NCBI RefSeq assembly: GCF_014230145.1
Contig: NZ_JACHVC010000007.1
Span: forward strand, 348,035 to 412,034
Reading direction: 5' to 3'
DNA from: Pelagicoccus albus
Lineage (GTDB): Bacteria > Verrucomicrobiota > Verrucomicrobiia > Opitutales > Opitutaceae
DNA: 64,000 nt
Under the pieces are notes generated by a model. It was not told the origin of the DNA and made no database searches. It was given only the letters and a program-made list of their open reading frames with translations. Position numbers and translations under genes: made by a program. Positions 26,250 to 36,186 of this stretch are shown here, piece after piece (the first letter of the stretch is position 1; each line of letters starts with the position of its first letter).

Positions 26250-27629
26250 ATGGTTGCAAAGAGAAGAAATGACGGCTTGCGTGAAGAGGAGTACCCCAAA
26301 AATTCAGGAATTCTCATCAGGGAGGTCCCAAACAAGCGTGATGGGCTGGTTTTCAATATTTCTTTTAAGGTTACCGTACCGGCCAAGCTGACTGGTGCTG
26401 GTCGCATCAGGCGAAACTTTAAGAAACGCGAGGATGCTAAGTTGTTTGCTGCGGAAGCATTCCGGGCTAAAAAGGCTCGTGGAGACTCGTTCTTCTCGCT
26501 CGATTCGCAGCTGCAGAACGAGGTTGCAGCCCTCGTTCCCGTGCTTGAGGAGTCAGGTCAGACACTGGAAGGGCTTCGGCAGCTGCTGAAAGTTGCTAAA
26601 GGATCGACTGCAAAGTTTTCCGAGGTGGCAAGTGGACTTGATAAGCTTCAGGAGCGAGGACTTGAGTTTGTTGATGTTGTCCCATTTGCATTGGCACACC
26701 TGTCTCCGGTTCACATGCATCGTTCTCTCTCCTTTGTCGTGGAGGAGATGATCGCGCTCAAGGAGTCCCGTCCAAATGAAGGCAAATTGGCGGATCCCTC
26801 TTTAGAGGATTTCGTGTACCGGGCTCGAAGGATGGCTCGGGAATTGGGTGAGGATATGGACATAGCGCTCGTCTCCAGAGACAATATCTTTAACTGGATC
26901 AAGGGGCTAGGCCTTTCCGCCAGAAGCAATGAAAATTACGTCAGGATCGCGGTTTCTGTGTTCAATCACGCTTTAATCGAAGGGTATGTTAAACACTCGC
27001 CGACGCATGGCTTGATTGGAGAGCGTCGCAAAGCTCTCGTAGGCACGAAAGAGGGTAAAGGAAAGGGCAAAGTCGGTATTTTGCAGGTCGAGCAAGCTCA
27101 ACACCTTCTTGAAATTGCGAGAAAGGAGAAGCAATTGGGGCTTTTGGGATTCGTCACCCTTTCGCTCTTTTGTGGAATTCGCTCTGAAGAGGCTAAACAG
27201 TTAGACTGGTCGAATGTCGATTTATCCGAGGAAATGGCGATTGTTACCGTGCCTAAAGACATTGCTAAAAAGCGACGCATTAGGCATGTTGATATCCCGC
27301 CTAATGGGGTCGAATGGCTCAGTCTCTGTCACCAAGACTCGGGTCCTATCGTGGAATATCGAGATAAGAACCATTTCGATAGGAAGTTTCGAAAACTTCG
27401 GTATAAGGCCGGTTTTTCGCACAGGAAGGGCGGTAAGGAGGTGTCGCACTGGATAAAAAACGGGATGAGACATTCGTACGGTAGTTACCATTTCGATAAA
27501 TTCGGAGACTCTATAAAGACTTCCATCCAAATGGGGCATCCGACAAATGATGACCTGCTATTTGCCAATTATCGGGAACTAGTAAAGAGGGGCGAGGGCA
27601 ATCGATTCTTCAGTCTTAGACCTCAGTAG
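26250..27629 (+). CDS. Tyrosine recombinase / integrase
   Basis: The 459-residue protein has an N-terminal arm and core-binding region to about residue 275, then a catalytic domain with R311 (FCGIRSEEAKQLDW), R407 (NGMRHSYGSY), H430 (MGHPTND) and the nucleophile Y441 (FANYREL). The position three before R407, His in the HxxR consensus, is Asn404. It probably integrates the island into the adjacent tRNA-Arg gene. Its position immediately inside a tRNA is the typical context. Confidence 0.88.
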   Translation: MVAKRRNDGLREEEYPKNSGILIREVPNKRDGLVFNISFKVTVPAKLTGAGRIRRNFKKREDAKLFAAEAFRAKKARGDSFFSLDSQLQNEVAALVPVLEESGQTLEGLRQLLKVAKGSTAKFSEVASGLDKLQERGLEFVDVVPFALAHLSPVHMHRSLSFVVEEMIALKESRPNEGKLADPSLEDFVYRARRMARELGEDMDIALVSRDNIFNWIKGLGLSARSNENYVRIAVSVFNHALIEGYVKHSPTHGLIGERRKALVGTKEGKGKGKVGILQVEQAQHLLEIARKEKQLGLLGFVTLSLFCGIRSEEAKQLDWSNVDLSEEMAIVTVPKDIAKKRRIRHVDIPPNGVEWLSLCHQDSGPIVEYRDKNHFDRKFRKLRYKAGFSHRKGGKEVSHWIKNGMRHSYGSYHFDKFGDSIKTSIQMGHPTNDDLLFANYRELVKRGEGNRFFSLRPQ

Positions 27630-27818
27630 TGGTGATCCCATTGGGCAATCGTTTAAATGAGGGGGAACTTGGTATTCTCTGAGTCCCCTTCGCCTCACCG
27701 TAAAAGTGATCCTGGAGAGTTGGTCATCGGCAATTTTGATTGTCCCGAATTCACGCGATTTGACCCATGTAATGGGCTTGCGTTTAGGTAATTGTTCGAA
27801 TGGTCGATTTAGCGTCCA

Positions 27819-28700
27819 ATGGACGAGATTGTTTCCGAAATTCGAGCATTGCTGAACGAAGCCCTTTGGAAAATCGACTGTCATTCTTCTAGTGGGAGCG
27901 GGAATGCGAAGCAGGATCGGTACGACGATGCTGTAAGTGGCCTGGTTGGCGTGGTCGTTGACGCATGCAGAGTTATCGAAGCTCTTGAGGTCTACCATCC
28001 TGAAGCTGTTCGAAAAGTGGCTGGCGAAAAAGTTAAGTGGCCGATGGTTTTTTATCACACGCGCGAAGTGTCGGATGGATTCAAAGGTGTGAGAGCGAAA
28101 AGCGATGAAATTAGCCAACGCTTTTCTCGAATTGGCTTGGGAAAAGGGCTTCCTGTATCCATAAATCCAAAACATGAAAGTCTGAACATTGCTATTTTGG
28201 ATTTTGTTGAAGATACGATAGCTTTTCGCAAAATGGAAGAGCCAGTCGGTCTCTGGGACTCTATTGAGGAGGAATGTCAGCCGGGTAGCTTGGTATACGG
28301 AGAGCAAGACCAGATTCACCACTATGACCAAGCGGAAAAGAATAGGTGGCGACTTCCTGATCTTGAAAAAGATACGGCAAAAGAATGGGCCAAGTCCATG
28401 GTCGATTATGCATACAACCTACAGAAAATGAAAACTAGACCTCGAGTTGTATGGCTTGATGAGCTGACATCCAGCGTTAGAATTCGCAAGTCAGTTCGAG
28501 ATAAAGCCCTCAAAAGGGAGAAGAGAGTTGAAGCAGACGTAAATGGTATGAGGGAGCGAAACGTGGACAACTCTATAGCAGAATCATGGAGGGAAGACGG
28601 CCTGTCTAAAATAAAAAGAGATCTAGAATCTCTCAAAATCGAAAAGGACTGTGTTCAGTCTTTTATCGAGCGGATCTTGAAGGATCTTTTGAGTAGATAG
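27819..28700 (+). CDS. Hypothetical protein of integrative element
   Basis: The 293-residue soluble protein has no family I recognise. It is charged and largely helical, with a Lys/Glu/Arg-rich C-terminal third (about residues 200-290) likely to be coiled coil. It lies between the integrase and the mobilisation genes and reads in the same direction. It has no signal peptide or membrane segment. Codon use looks normal for a gene. Function unknown. Confidence 0.55.
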   Translation: MDEIVSEIRALLNEALWKIDCHSSSGSGNAKQDRYDDAVSGLVGVVVDACRVIEALEVYHPEAVRKVAGEKVKWPMVFYHTREVSDGFKGVRAKSDEISQRFSRIGLGKGLPVSINPKHESLNIAILDFVEDTIAFRKMEEPVGLWDSIEEECQPGSLVYGEQDQIHHYDQAEKNRWRLPDLEKDTAKEWAKSMVDYAYNLQKMKTRPRVVWLDELTSSVRIRKSVRDKALKREKRVEADVNGMRERNVDNSIAESWREDGLSKIKRDLESLKIEKDCVQSFIERILKDLLSR

Positions 28701-29255
28701 AGGGTGTAAGGTTGGCGGACTCAATCTGTCTTCTCCAACGGAAATTTTCTTAATTCGAGATAGTTCTAAATCTCGGAGCAATTGGTTTTGCTTGGTTGGA
28801 TTGCTCAGATTAAAAAAGCGATTCAAACATTTTTCGCATTTTGTAGCCTCTTTTCTAGGTGGCTCAATCGGTACGGTTTTGCGTTTTCTAGGAGCTGTAG
28901 CTACGGAAGTCCTATACTGACGAGGATCTTGAGAGTTGAAGGCAACGCAGGCTGTTCTGTAACGCCAGTAATCCCGGAAAGTAGACTATATTGCCTATTT
29001 TGATTTAGAGGGGTATACTCAAAAAAAATCGATCGGAAAGTGAGTGTTATTACTCAAGATTGGAATTAGATAAAAGTCCTGAGTGTGTGCAATTGTCAGG
29101 AGATCATATATTTAGGCAGAATTTGTGTAGTCGGGTTAAAACGAAATTCCGGATTTTTGTAGGGGGTGATATTTCGATTATTTTGAAATTAGCCCTGTAG
29201 GGTGAAGGCAACTAAAGAAATGAAAGTAACCGCGCTTGGCCTTCGGGCGCCCTAA
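28701..29255. other. AT-rich gene-free stretch before mobilisation genes
   Basis: About 555 bases have no credible ORF. As it lies just upstream of a likely excisionase and relaxase operon, it may hold that promoter and possibly an origin of transfer, but I could not point to a specific nick-site motif. Confidence 0.35.
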
Positions 29256-29510
29256 ATGTCTATGAAAAAAGAAAATTATAAAGAAAGCCCTGTTGGGCTG
29301 AGTCTGATCGAATTGAGAAGCCATCCGCCTATGTATATGTCTGTAACTGAAGCGGCTATATATATCGGAATTTCTGAGAGAACGCTTCGAAGTCTTATTT
29401 CAAAGGAAGTGATAGTGTATAAGAGGATCCTTGGGAACAGTGACGGACGAGGTCGAATCATTATTCGACGAGAGGATCTAGATCGATATATGCAAACTGA
29501 TGCAGCGTAG
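29256..29510 (+). CDS. Excisionase-like helix-turn-helix protein
   Basis: The 84-residue protein has a MerR/excisionase-type HTH_17: YMSVTEAAIYIGISERTLRSLISKE followed by a basic wing (KRILGNSDGRGRIIIRREDLDRYM). Small proteins of this kind act as recombination directionality factors or regulators for tyrosine recombinases. Neighbouring genes (possible accessory protein and relaxase candidate) follow after 16 and 1 bases, suggesting one operon. Confidence 0.75.
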   Translation: MSMKKENYKESPVGLSLIELRSHPPMYMSVTEAAIYIGISERTLRSLISKEVIVYKRILGNSDGRGRIIIRREDLDRYMQTDAA

Positions 29511-29526
29511 TTATCGGAGGTAGATA

Positions 29527-30123
29527 GTGGCTAAGAAAAATTACACACTTTGCGCCCCCAAAGACATCGACAAATTCCTGCAAGATCTCAAGTCGGAGAC
29601 GGGGATGGATAATACCAAATTGCTCGAACATATCGTTCGTCAATGGAAGCTGATTTTGAGTCTCGCCGACAGTCTCGAAGGTAATCTCCCCATCAATCTT
29701 GAAATTAGAGCCAGGGGTGAATCTGAAGGTGAGGAATCCGGACCGATTAATGTTACTTTCTTTCGTTTTGCCATTGAAAATCCGAATTCTACGAAGCAAG
29801 TGGAAGACTTTAGAGATTGTGTTAAAGCTCTTGTGGATGCATGTAGTGGACTTAGTGATACGCGTGCGTCATTACGGAACTGCGCTGTAACGTTGACCGA
29901 ATCGGATGTGGTTCTTAAATACGCCAAGAAGGTAGAGCGTACTTTGGAAGAGTTTGAGAAAATTCGAGCCAAGTTGAAGCAACTTGTATTTGCCCGATTT
30001 GACCTAGTACCTGACGATGTTTTGGAGAAAGCGATTCTGGCGGTAAAGAAAGGCTCTGAGGATCCAGTTTATCAAGCCTTCTACCATTTGGTGTACGAGT
30101 CAAAATGCGCGAACCAGTCATAA
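29527..30123 (+). CDS. Putative relaxosome accessory (MobC-like) protein
   Basis: The 198-residue protein starts at GTG with a strong GGAGG site (near 29516-29521). The N-terminal segment (CAPKDIDKFLQDLKSETGMDNTKLLEHIVRQWK) resembles a ribbon-helix-helix DNA-binding unit; the rest is helical. It sits one base before a relaxase-like gene, the usual place of relaxosome accessory proteins. No direct family match is claimed. The role is inferred from context. Confidence 0.45.
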   Translation: MAKKNYTLCAPKDIDKFLQDLKSETGMDNTKLLEHIVRQWKLILSLADSLEGNLPINLEIRARGESEGEESGPINVTFFRFAIENPNSTKQVEDFRDCVKALVDACSGLSDTRASLRNCAVTLTESDVVLKYAKKVERTLEEFEKIRAKLKQLVFARFDLVPDDVLEKAILAVKKGSEDPVYQAFYHLVYESKCANQS

Positions 30124-30124
30124 T

Positions 30125-32017
30125 ATGTTTCCCGTTTTTCCAGCCAAGAAAAAGGGTACAAAACTCTCCTCCGGTTATTCTACTTCGACAAAAATCATTA
30201 CCGTCGAGCAAGTACAGAAAGCTGAACAATACTTAAACGATAACGAGCATCCAGACCACACTGACTGTACTCTCGATCAAAAAGTGGATTGGTTGGTTCC
30301 GAATGGAAAAACGTTTTTGGAAATGGTTATCGAGTGTTGCGAAGACTATCACCGGCTCCATTCGGATTTTCAGTCAATACGGTCAGATGAAATAGAGCTC
30401 GCAATTCATGTAATTTTTAACTTCCCGAAAGGGACGAGATTTGAAGGTGACGCAGGATTAAGTGAGAAAGAACTTTTTCGAACGGATGTCCTTTCTGAAT
30501 TGAGCGACAGAAGCCCCGCCGCATCGGCTTGGCACCAGAAGGAGAATGGCGATGGTCCTCATCTTCATGTTTTGCTTTGTGGAATAACATTTCAAGGAGT
30601 CTTTCCACGACCGACCGAGCATTTGATTCGTGAGCAAAGCCATCGTCATGACCTGATTGAGAATGTAAAACTGAAGGCGCGACTGTCTGTGGAGAAAATA
30701 AATTCTTTCCGAAGGGAACGTGGCGAACGTGAGATCATGACATATTCGCAGGCGAAAGCTGAAAAGCGGAAAGAAGATTCCCAAAAAGAAGACCGAACAA
30801 ATAGCCAACCTACATCTAGAAATTGGATGATCGAGTTTCTAGCGAAGGGGTTTTGCTATTGGCTTCCGGACGATGAAAAAAAACTGCGCATGAAGCTTCG
30901 AAAATTGCTCAAAGCGAATGGCTGGCAGGTTGCGAGACGGGTCAAAAACAAGCAATCGGGGAAGACTAGCTGCATTATTATCAATGATCCAGATGAAGCT
31001 GCGGAGGCATTCGACCTAAAAAAGGATCGAGTTGGTTTATTGCCGGAGGGGTCCAAGCGGAAAACGCCATTCTATCTCGATTTCTATAATTTCAGATTGA
31101 TCAATCGCAGACTACTGCTGGATCGATTCCAAACGCTAGAAAGTTATGGAGAGGTTCTTGATAAAGTGGCAGAATCCCTTCTTACAGAGCTCTGTAGGGG
31201 AGAGGAGCTTCAACCAAACACGATTGTGGAATCGCTGAAGCTAGCTGGGTGCGAAAAATCGAACGCCAACAGGGAACGCGTTGAATTTCTTGGATTGGGA
31301 AAGGTAGCCCCAGCGAGTGTAGCAATGGAAGTTTTCCGCAACGAACTGGAGATTCGTTTTGAAAAGATGCTGGATCATGGGCGCCGTTTTCTTGAGGAAA
31401 AGAGGGATGAATGGCGGGCTTTCGTGGCGTTTGCGGAGGAGGCCGTTGACGAAAGCTTCAGCGATGCACTCTTTCGGGAAATTTATGTCGAATGGCTATA
31501 CGAGTATTCTTCGATTTCCCTCTTCGGTAAGTACGAAAAATTACGCGATAAAAATGGGGAGACTGTGATTATTTTGCGGTCAGACTTACAAGTTGCAGTC
31601 AAGCAATTCGTCGAAGCGGAAGACCTAAAACGGCGGCCAGAACAGCCTAAGATCAATGTTGAAAAGGAGCAGCCCAAGGCTGCAGAAACACAACCCAAAC
31701 CGACGTTCGAGGCGAGACCTCTATTCGATCCAGCAGAGATGGTTTCTATCGTTGCAGATGCCCTCGAGAAAGAGGAGGTTGAAATCGGGGATCAGGCGAG
31801 CGAGTTGGATATCATCAAGAGGGTAGCGGCCGATTTAGGAGCAGAGTGTGTTCTGGATGAGTATGGGGAACTTTCTTTCAGAGTTGGATCCAAGGTGGTT
31901 TGGGAAGATCCTCAGGAAACCCTGATAGATATGGCCCGAGATATGAACCTGGATCGTAAACCTGACGACGATGATAGAGCCCCGGGGGGTACAGGCGGGC
32001 CCGAGATGGGGTTCTAG
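30125..32017 (+). CDS. Putative HUH-type relaxase / mobilisation protein
   Basis: The 630-residue protein has a predicted beta-strand segment (ELAIHVIFNF, residues 91-100) and an H137-x8-H146-x-H148 arrangement in a WHQKENGDGPHLHVLL stretch. This resembles the metal-binding three-His motif of MobV/MobA-type relaxases. A nucleophile Tyr cannot be assigned with certainty (Y19, Y36 or Y75). The C-terminal half is charged and helical with a Pro/Lys-rich part (about 510-545). The upstream RHH-like and excisionase-like genes support mobilisation, but HUH geometry is inferred from one motif, so a replication initiator of the same superfamily is possible. Confidence 0.5.
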   Translation: MFPVFPAKKKGTKLSSGYSTSTKIITVEQVQKAEQYLNDNEHPDHTDCTLDQKVDWLVPNGKTFLEMVIECCEDYHRLHSDFQSIRSDEIELAIHVIFNFPKGTRFEGDAGLSEKELFRTDVLSELSDRSPAASAWHQKENGDGPHLHVLLCGITFQGVFPRPTEHLIREQSHRHDLIENVKLKARLSVEKINSFRRERGEREIMTYSQAKAEKRKEDSQKEDRTNSQPTSRNWMIEFLAKGFCYWLPDDEKKLRMKLRKLLKANGWQVARRVKNKQSGKTSCIIINDPDEAAEAFDLKKDRVGLLPEGSKRKTPFYLDFYNFRLINRRLLLDRFQTLESYGEVLDKVAESLLTELCRGEELQPNTIVESLKLAGCEKSNANRERVEFLGLGKVAPASVAMEVFRNELEIRFEKMLDHGRRFLEEKRDEWRAFVAFAEEAVDESFSDALFREIYVEWLYEYSSISLFGKYEKLRDKNGETVIILRSDLQVAVKQFVEAEDLKRRPEQPKINVEKEQPKAAETQPKPTFEARPLFDPAEMVSIVADALEKEEVEIGDQASELDIIKRVAADLGAECVLDEYGELSFRVGSKVVWEDPQETLIDMARDMNLDRKPDDDDRAPGGTGGPEMGF

Positions 32018-32060
32018 TTTATGCCCTAGACGCCCCGTGCGACAACCCATGAGGAAAGAT

Positions 32061-32076
32061 TTGGCAAGTACCCAAA
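32061..32076. repeat. 16-bp direct repeat, copy 1
   Basis: TTGGCAAGTACCCAAA occurs here and again at 47370-47385 in the same direction. A shortened version, GCAAGTACCCAA, is at 55657-55668. The unit has inverted TTGG/CCAA arms around 7 bases, the shape of a tyrosine-recombinase core. Both full copies are noncoding and bracket the defence block. One chance pair of this length is not rare in 64 kb. Confidence 0.5.
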
Positions 32077-32141
32077 CTATATATGACCGTCTTGTCGCAC
32101 TTGACGGAGCTGATCAACGCGCTCCCAATGGCCGAATTGGT

Positions 32142-32903
32142 TCAGCGTTCTAGGATCGCCGGGCCGAGAGAATCGAGGCGGGTTTTCGAAGCTCTCCAAT
32201 CTGGCAGGGCCTGGTCAAGCAGACGGTAGAAACGCTTGCTGTGATTGTGTTCAGCGTGGTGGGCAAGCTCGTGAAGTACGACGTACTCGATACATTCGCG
32301 AGGGGCTTTGACTAGGTTTTCGTTCAGCGTTAGGACGCCATTGGGCGAGCAGTTACCCCATTGTTTGGACATCTTTCGGAGGCGAAGAGACGGCGTTCTA
32401 CGAACCCAAAGAGCTCGCTTCGTCATCTCATCGAGGCAGTCGGAAAGCACGATACGAGCTCTTTCACGATACCAATTCTGGAGAAGTCCCGCGACTTTTT
32501 CGGAAGACTTTTCGTCAACAAAAACTTCGATCTTCCCACGATAGAAACGAACTTTGGGACTTTTCTCTCGATCGACAAAAACCTTCAGCAGGTATCGTCT
32601 GCCGAGATAGAAATGACTCTCTCCGCTGACGAATTTTCTTGTTCGAATGCCGTGTTCTAGCTCTGCGAAATACCTACGCTGTTTGGCTATCCAGCGTGCT
32701 TTTTTTCGTACTGCGTCGAGCACTTCGGAGTCGCTCGCGGCGTCATTTGCGTGGGCGAAAACAGTCCCGTCAGGGTGAACCTTGATGGTCGCTTTCGCCT
32801 TTTTTGAATTGCTGCTGACACGTTGGAATCTGATGAATTCCTTACCGTATCGGAGACTGAAATCGCGATCGGTAGTTTGAACTTTCGAGATCGTTTTCGC
32901 CAT
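32142..32903 (-). CDS. YgjP-like M48-type zinc metallopeptidase (DUF45)
   Basis: The 253-residue protein has the HELAHHAEHNHSKRFYRLL zinc motif (HExxH with a downstream His) near residues 210-230, and SKQWGNCSPNGVLTLNENLVKAP before it, both typical of YgjP/WLM-type peptidases. This gene commonly follows type I restriction genes. Here the ATG is 1 base past the hsdR stop, so it is translated with it. The role in R-M systems is unknown; regulated proteolysis of HsdR is one idea. Confidence 0.85.
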   Translation of the reverse strand: MAKTISKVQTTDRDFSLRYGKEFIRFQRVSSNSKKAKATIKVHPDGTVFAHANDAASDSEVLDAVRKKARWIAKQRRYFAELEHGIRTRKFVSGESHFYLGRRYLLKVFVDREKSPKVRFYRGKIEVFVDEKSSEKVAGLLQNWYRERARIVLSDCLDEMTKRALWVRRTPSLRLRKMSKQWGNCSPNGVLTLNENLVKAPRECIEYVVLHELAHHAEHNHSKRFYRLLDQALPDWRASKTRLDSLGPAILER

Positions 32904-32904
32904 T

Positions 32905-35900
32905 TCAGGAAGCCGTAAAGCCGGCTCGTGTGATCTGCACAACCCACTCAGAGATCCGGTTCGCTTGGTCCAATCCGGCTCCCACTTCCTTGCAACGACC
33001 GAAGGTAGCTAGAAGGGTTTCTTTACGAATTTGAGCTTCGATATTCTGAGGCGAGATCGAGTTTTCAGCGATTGCTTTCTCCGCGATTTGCTCGATGCGT
33101 AATGCGAGTTCGATCCATTTCTGAAGTCCTGAAGGCTCAACCGAATTAAGCGCGTTGGGCAGTTCTTTCTTAAAGATTCCGAAGAAAGCTTGGGCGTGAT
33201 TTCGTCCGGCTAGCTCGTCGGGGATGTCCGACAACTCTCGCTTTTGAACCTGCTCTTCAAAGTCGTGGAACAGGAGATACTGCTTCATGGGATTGTCGAA
33301 TTGCCGTTCGGCTTCCTCGATGACGCGCCGCAGCAATTTGGAAAAAGACTCTTGGGCGTATGGGTCGTCCCGAAGGTCTACCTCGATCATCCTCGTGACC
33401 CGCGTGCGGATGATATCCGTCTCGTTACGGGTCTTTTCCTTGGTCCAATCTTCGGGATTTTCGCGTTTGCCGAGCTTGTCGACGGAGTAGAAGCCTTTCG
33501 GTTCCTTTACCTCCACTCCGACCACATGCTTGTCCATCAGCTTACGAACACTTTCCGAGTATTCGTCGTAGTCGATGGTCTGCCCTGCGTCCTGCTTTGC
33601 GATCTGCCGAAGGCTGGAGAACTGCTTTACTGCTTCCTTGTACTTGGCTCGGTCCGCGTCGGTGAAGCTCTTGTCTTCGTAGAAAGTCACCGATTGCAGA
33701 GCGACTTTCAGGCAGCTCGAGAACTCGGTAAGGGCTTCGAAGAAGTCCTCTCGAACCTGCAAATTCGCGTCTACCATCTCGCCTTCGACCTCTTCCATTT
33801 TCGGGACGAGAACTTGTCGTAGCGCTTCGAGATCCTGCTTGTTGGCGACGGCCTTGAAGATGTCCCAAAGCTTACGGTAAAGGCGTGGCAACCGCTTGTA
33901 CTCGGTGCTCATTTGGTTGTAGAGCCCGTCGAGATCTTTGATGTCGTAGCCGCCTTGGGTACGGTTCGCGAGGTCCTGGTACTTGGCGATGGTCGTATCC
34001 AGTTCCTTCAGAATTCCTCGGTAATCGATGAGGTAGCCGAACTTCTTGTCGGGGTGGAGCCGGTTTACGCGAGCGATCGCCTGCAAGAGATTGTGCTCCT
34101 CAAGCGGCTTGTCGATGTAGAGCACGGAATTCAGGGGTTCGTCGAATCCTGTCAGGAGTTTGGAAACCACGATTAGAAGCTTCAGATCCGGATCCTTTTC
34201 GAAGCGTTTGACTACCGCTTCTGTATAATCGTCGCCATCCTGAGAACCGACATTCTCCTTCCACCACTTAGCGACGAGAGGGGCTTTCTCTTCGTCTACC
34301 TCGGTGTTGCCTTCTCTTGTGTCGGGAGGAGACATGACTACCGCGCTCTCGAACAGGTTCGTTTCATCGAGATATTGTTTGTACAAAATTGCGGATACCT
34401 TGCTATCGCAAGCGAGCTGAGCTTTGAGCCCGTCTTGGACGTTTTTGACGAAGTGATTCGCGATATCCAGAGCGATGAGCCGGATTCGGTCTTCGCTTTG
34501 GTAGATCTGTCCCTTCTTGGCGTACTTTTTCTTGAGATCGGTTTTCTGCTGGTCGGTTAGACCTTCTGTTATGCGGTCGAACCAGGCGTCGATCGCCCGT
34601 TCGTTCACGTCGAGATCGGGAATCCGCTCTTCGTAGAGGAGTGGGGTGACAGCCTTGTCTTCCACCGCTCGTTGCATGGTGTAGGCGTGGACGATCGGGC
34701 CGAACTTGTTGGTCGTCTTGTCGTCCTTGAGCAATGGAGTTCCGGTGAAAGCGATAAACGACGCGTTCGGCAATGCCTGCTGCATGCGGATGTTGTTCTC
34801 GCCGCCTTGGCTGCGGTGCCCTTCGTCCACCAAGACAATGATGTCCGAACTATCATTGCGGCATTCGGGCAGCTTGGCGGCTGTATTGAATTTCTGGATA
34901 AGTGAGAAAATGATCCGCTCGGTACCTCGTCCGATCTGCTCCGCCAGACGTCTTCCGGAAGTGGCCATGGCCGCTTCCTTGTCCTTTTTGGTTCCAAGCT
35001 CGCCGCCTGTCATGAAGGTCTTGCTCAGCTGCTTCTCTAGATCTACGCGGTCTGTCACGACGAGGAGGCGACACTGTTTCAGCGCATCATGGAGTATGAG
35101 CGCCTTGGAAAGGAACACCATGGTGAAGGACTTGCCCGATCCGGTTGTGTGCCAGATTACTCCACCTTGTCGCTTGCCCTTGGGAGTCTTCTGCTGGACG
35201 CGTTCCAGTAGTCGCTTGATTCCGAAGACTTGCTGGTAACGAGCGACTACCTTGCCTGCCTTTTGATCGAAGAATACGAAGAAACGGGCGAATTCGAGCA
35301 GGCGTTCCGGCTGCAGCAAGCCGATGAGAATGCGGTCTTGTCCGGTAACGGCTAGATGTCCGCCGGCGACGAGCGATTCGTACCACATTCGATCGGCTGG
35401 CTGGCGGTGAACGAATAGCAGATCCAGCGCTTCCTCGCTTATGACGCGATTCTTGATCACCGCCATGTCAGTGTCCAAAAGGTCTTCTTCACGCCAGGCG
35501 CTCCAGAATTTTTGCTTCGTACCCTGTGTGCCGTACCTTCCTTCGAGGCCGTTGATCGAGAGTATGAGCTGAGTGTAGGCGAATAGCTGGGGGATCTCGT
35601 CGATGCGTTGGTTGCGCAGGCTTTGGGAAATGCCTTCATCGATGGTTGGGCCTTTCTTGGCGTTTCCGTCTGGTCGCTTGGCTTCGATGACCACCAGCGG
35701 GATTCCGTTGACGAAGCACACGATGTCAGGGCGACGCGTCTCGACGCCCCCGCTACGGAGCACCTTCATCTCCTCCGTGAAGAGGAAGGAGTTTTTGTCT
35801 AGGTTCTTCCAGTCTATGATCGGAATGGTAGGGGTCGCTTTGCGGCCGTCTATGAATTCGGTAACCGGGATCCCGTATAGCAGGTGGTTGTAGATCCGCT

Positions 35901-36186
35901 CGTTCGCTGCCTTGAGTCCTTCGTTTAGGGCGGGGGAGCAGATTTCGGCCACGAGATTGTCGACGCTCTTTTCGCTCAAAGCGTGTTCATGGCCCATGAA
36001 CACGAACCGCCGCTTGCTCAGCTGCCGTTTCAACTCGCTGCGGAGCACGACTTCGTCGAGCTTGCCGCCGCGACCGGCCAACGCTTCGTCGGGAGGAAGG
36101 AAAGTCCAACCCAAATTGTGGAGCAACGTGAGGGCTGGCAGCTTGGCGCTGTACTCCTCTTGAAACTTGGGCGCTTCGGGGCTCAT
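32905..36186 (-). CDS. hsdR: Type I restriction enzyme R subunit
   Basis: The 1093-residue motor and nuclease subunit starts with the HsdR-N nuclease domain (PD-(D/E)XK: D154, E168, K170 in RPDIVCFVNGIPLVVIEAKRP). The SF2 helicase follows with Walker A WHTTGSGKS near residue 350, DEGH (motif II), FTGTP (motif III) and a KLLTGFDEP segment of motif V type. The C-terminal about 250 residues are helical and bind the MTase core. The full family length indicates an intact gene. The hsdM-hsdS pair lies upstream, separated by an AlbA_2 gene and a decayed fragment. Confidence 0.95.
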   Translation of the reverse strand: MSPEAPKFQEEYSAKLPALTLLHNLGWTFLPPDEALAGRGGKLDEVVLRSELKRQLSKRRFVFMGHEHALSEKSVDNLVAEICSPALNEGLKAANERIYNHLLYGIPVTEFIDGRKATPTIPIIDWKNLDKNSFLFTEEMKVLRSGGVETRRPDIVCFVNGIPLVVIEAKRPDGNAKKGPTIDEGISQSLRNQRIDEIPQLFAYTQLILSINGLEGRYGTQGTKQKFWSAWREEDLLDTDMAVIKNRVISEEALDLLFVHRQPADRMWYESLVAGGHLAVTGQDRILIGLLQPERLLEFARFFVFFDQKAGKVVARYQQVFGIKRLLERVQQKTPKGKRQGGVIWHTTGSGKSFTMVFLSKALILHDALKQCRLLVVTDRVDLEKQLSKTFMTGGELGTKKDKEAAMATSGRRLAEQIGRGTERIIFSLIQKFNTAAKLPECRNDSSDIIVLVDEGHRSQGGENNIRMQQALPNASFIAFTGTPLLKDDKTTNKFGPIVHAYTMQRAVEDKAVTPLLYEERIPDLDVNERAIDAWFDRITEGLTDQQKTDLKKKYAKKGQIYQSEDRIRLIALDIANHFVKNVQDGLKAQLACDSKVSAILYKQYLDETNLFESAVVMSPPDTREGNTEVDEEKAPLVAKWWKENVGSQDGDDYTEAVVKRFEKDPDLKLLIVVSKLLTGFDEPLNSVLYIDKPLEEHNLLQAIARVNRLHPDKKFGYLIDYRGILKELDTTIAKYQDLANRTQGGYDIKDLDGLYNQMSTEYKRLPRLYRKLWDIFKAVANKQDLEALRQVLVPKMEEVEGEMVDANLQVREDFFEALTEFSSCLKVALQSVTFYEDKSFTDADRAKYKEAVKQFSSLRQIAKQDAGQTIDYDEYSESVRKLMDKHVVGVEVKEPKGFYSVDKLGKRENPEDWTKEKTRNETDIIRTRVTRMIEVDLRDDPYAQESFSKLLRRVIEEAERQFDNPMKQYLLFHDFEEQVQKRELSDIPDELAGRNHAQAFFGIFKKELPNALNSVEPSGLQKWIELALRIEQIAEKAIAENSISPQNIEAQIRKETLLATFGRCKEVGAGLDQANRISEWVVQITRAGFTAS

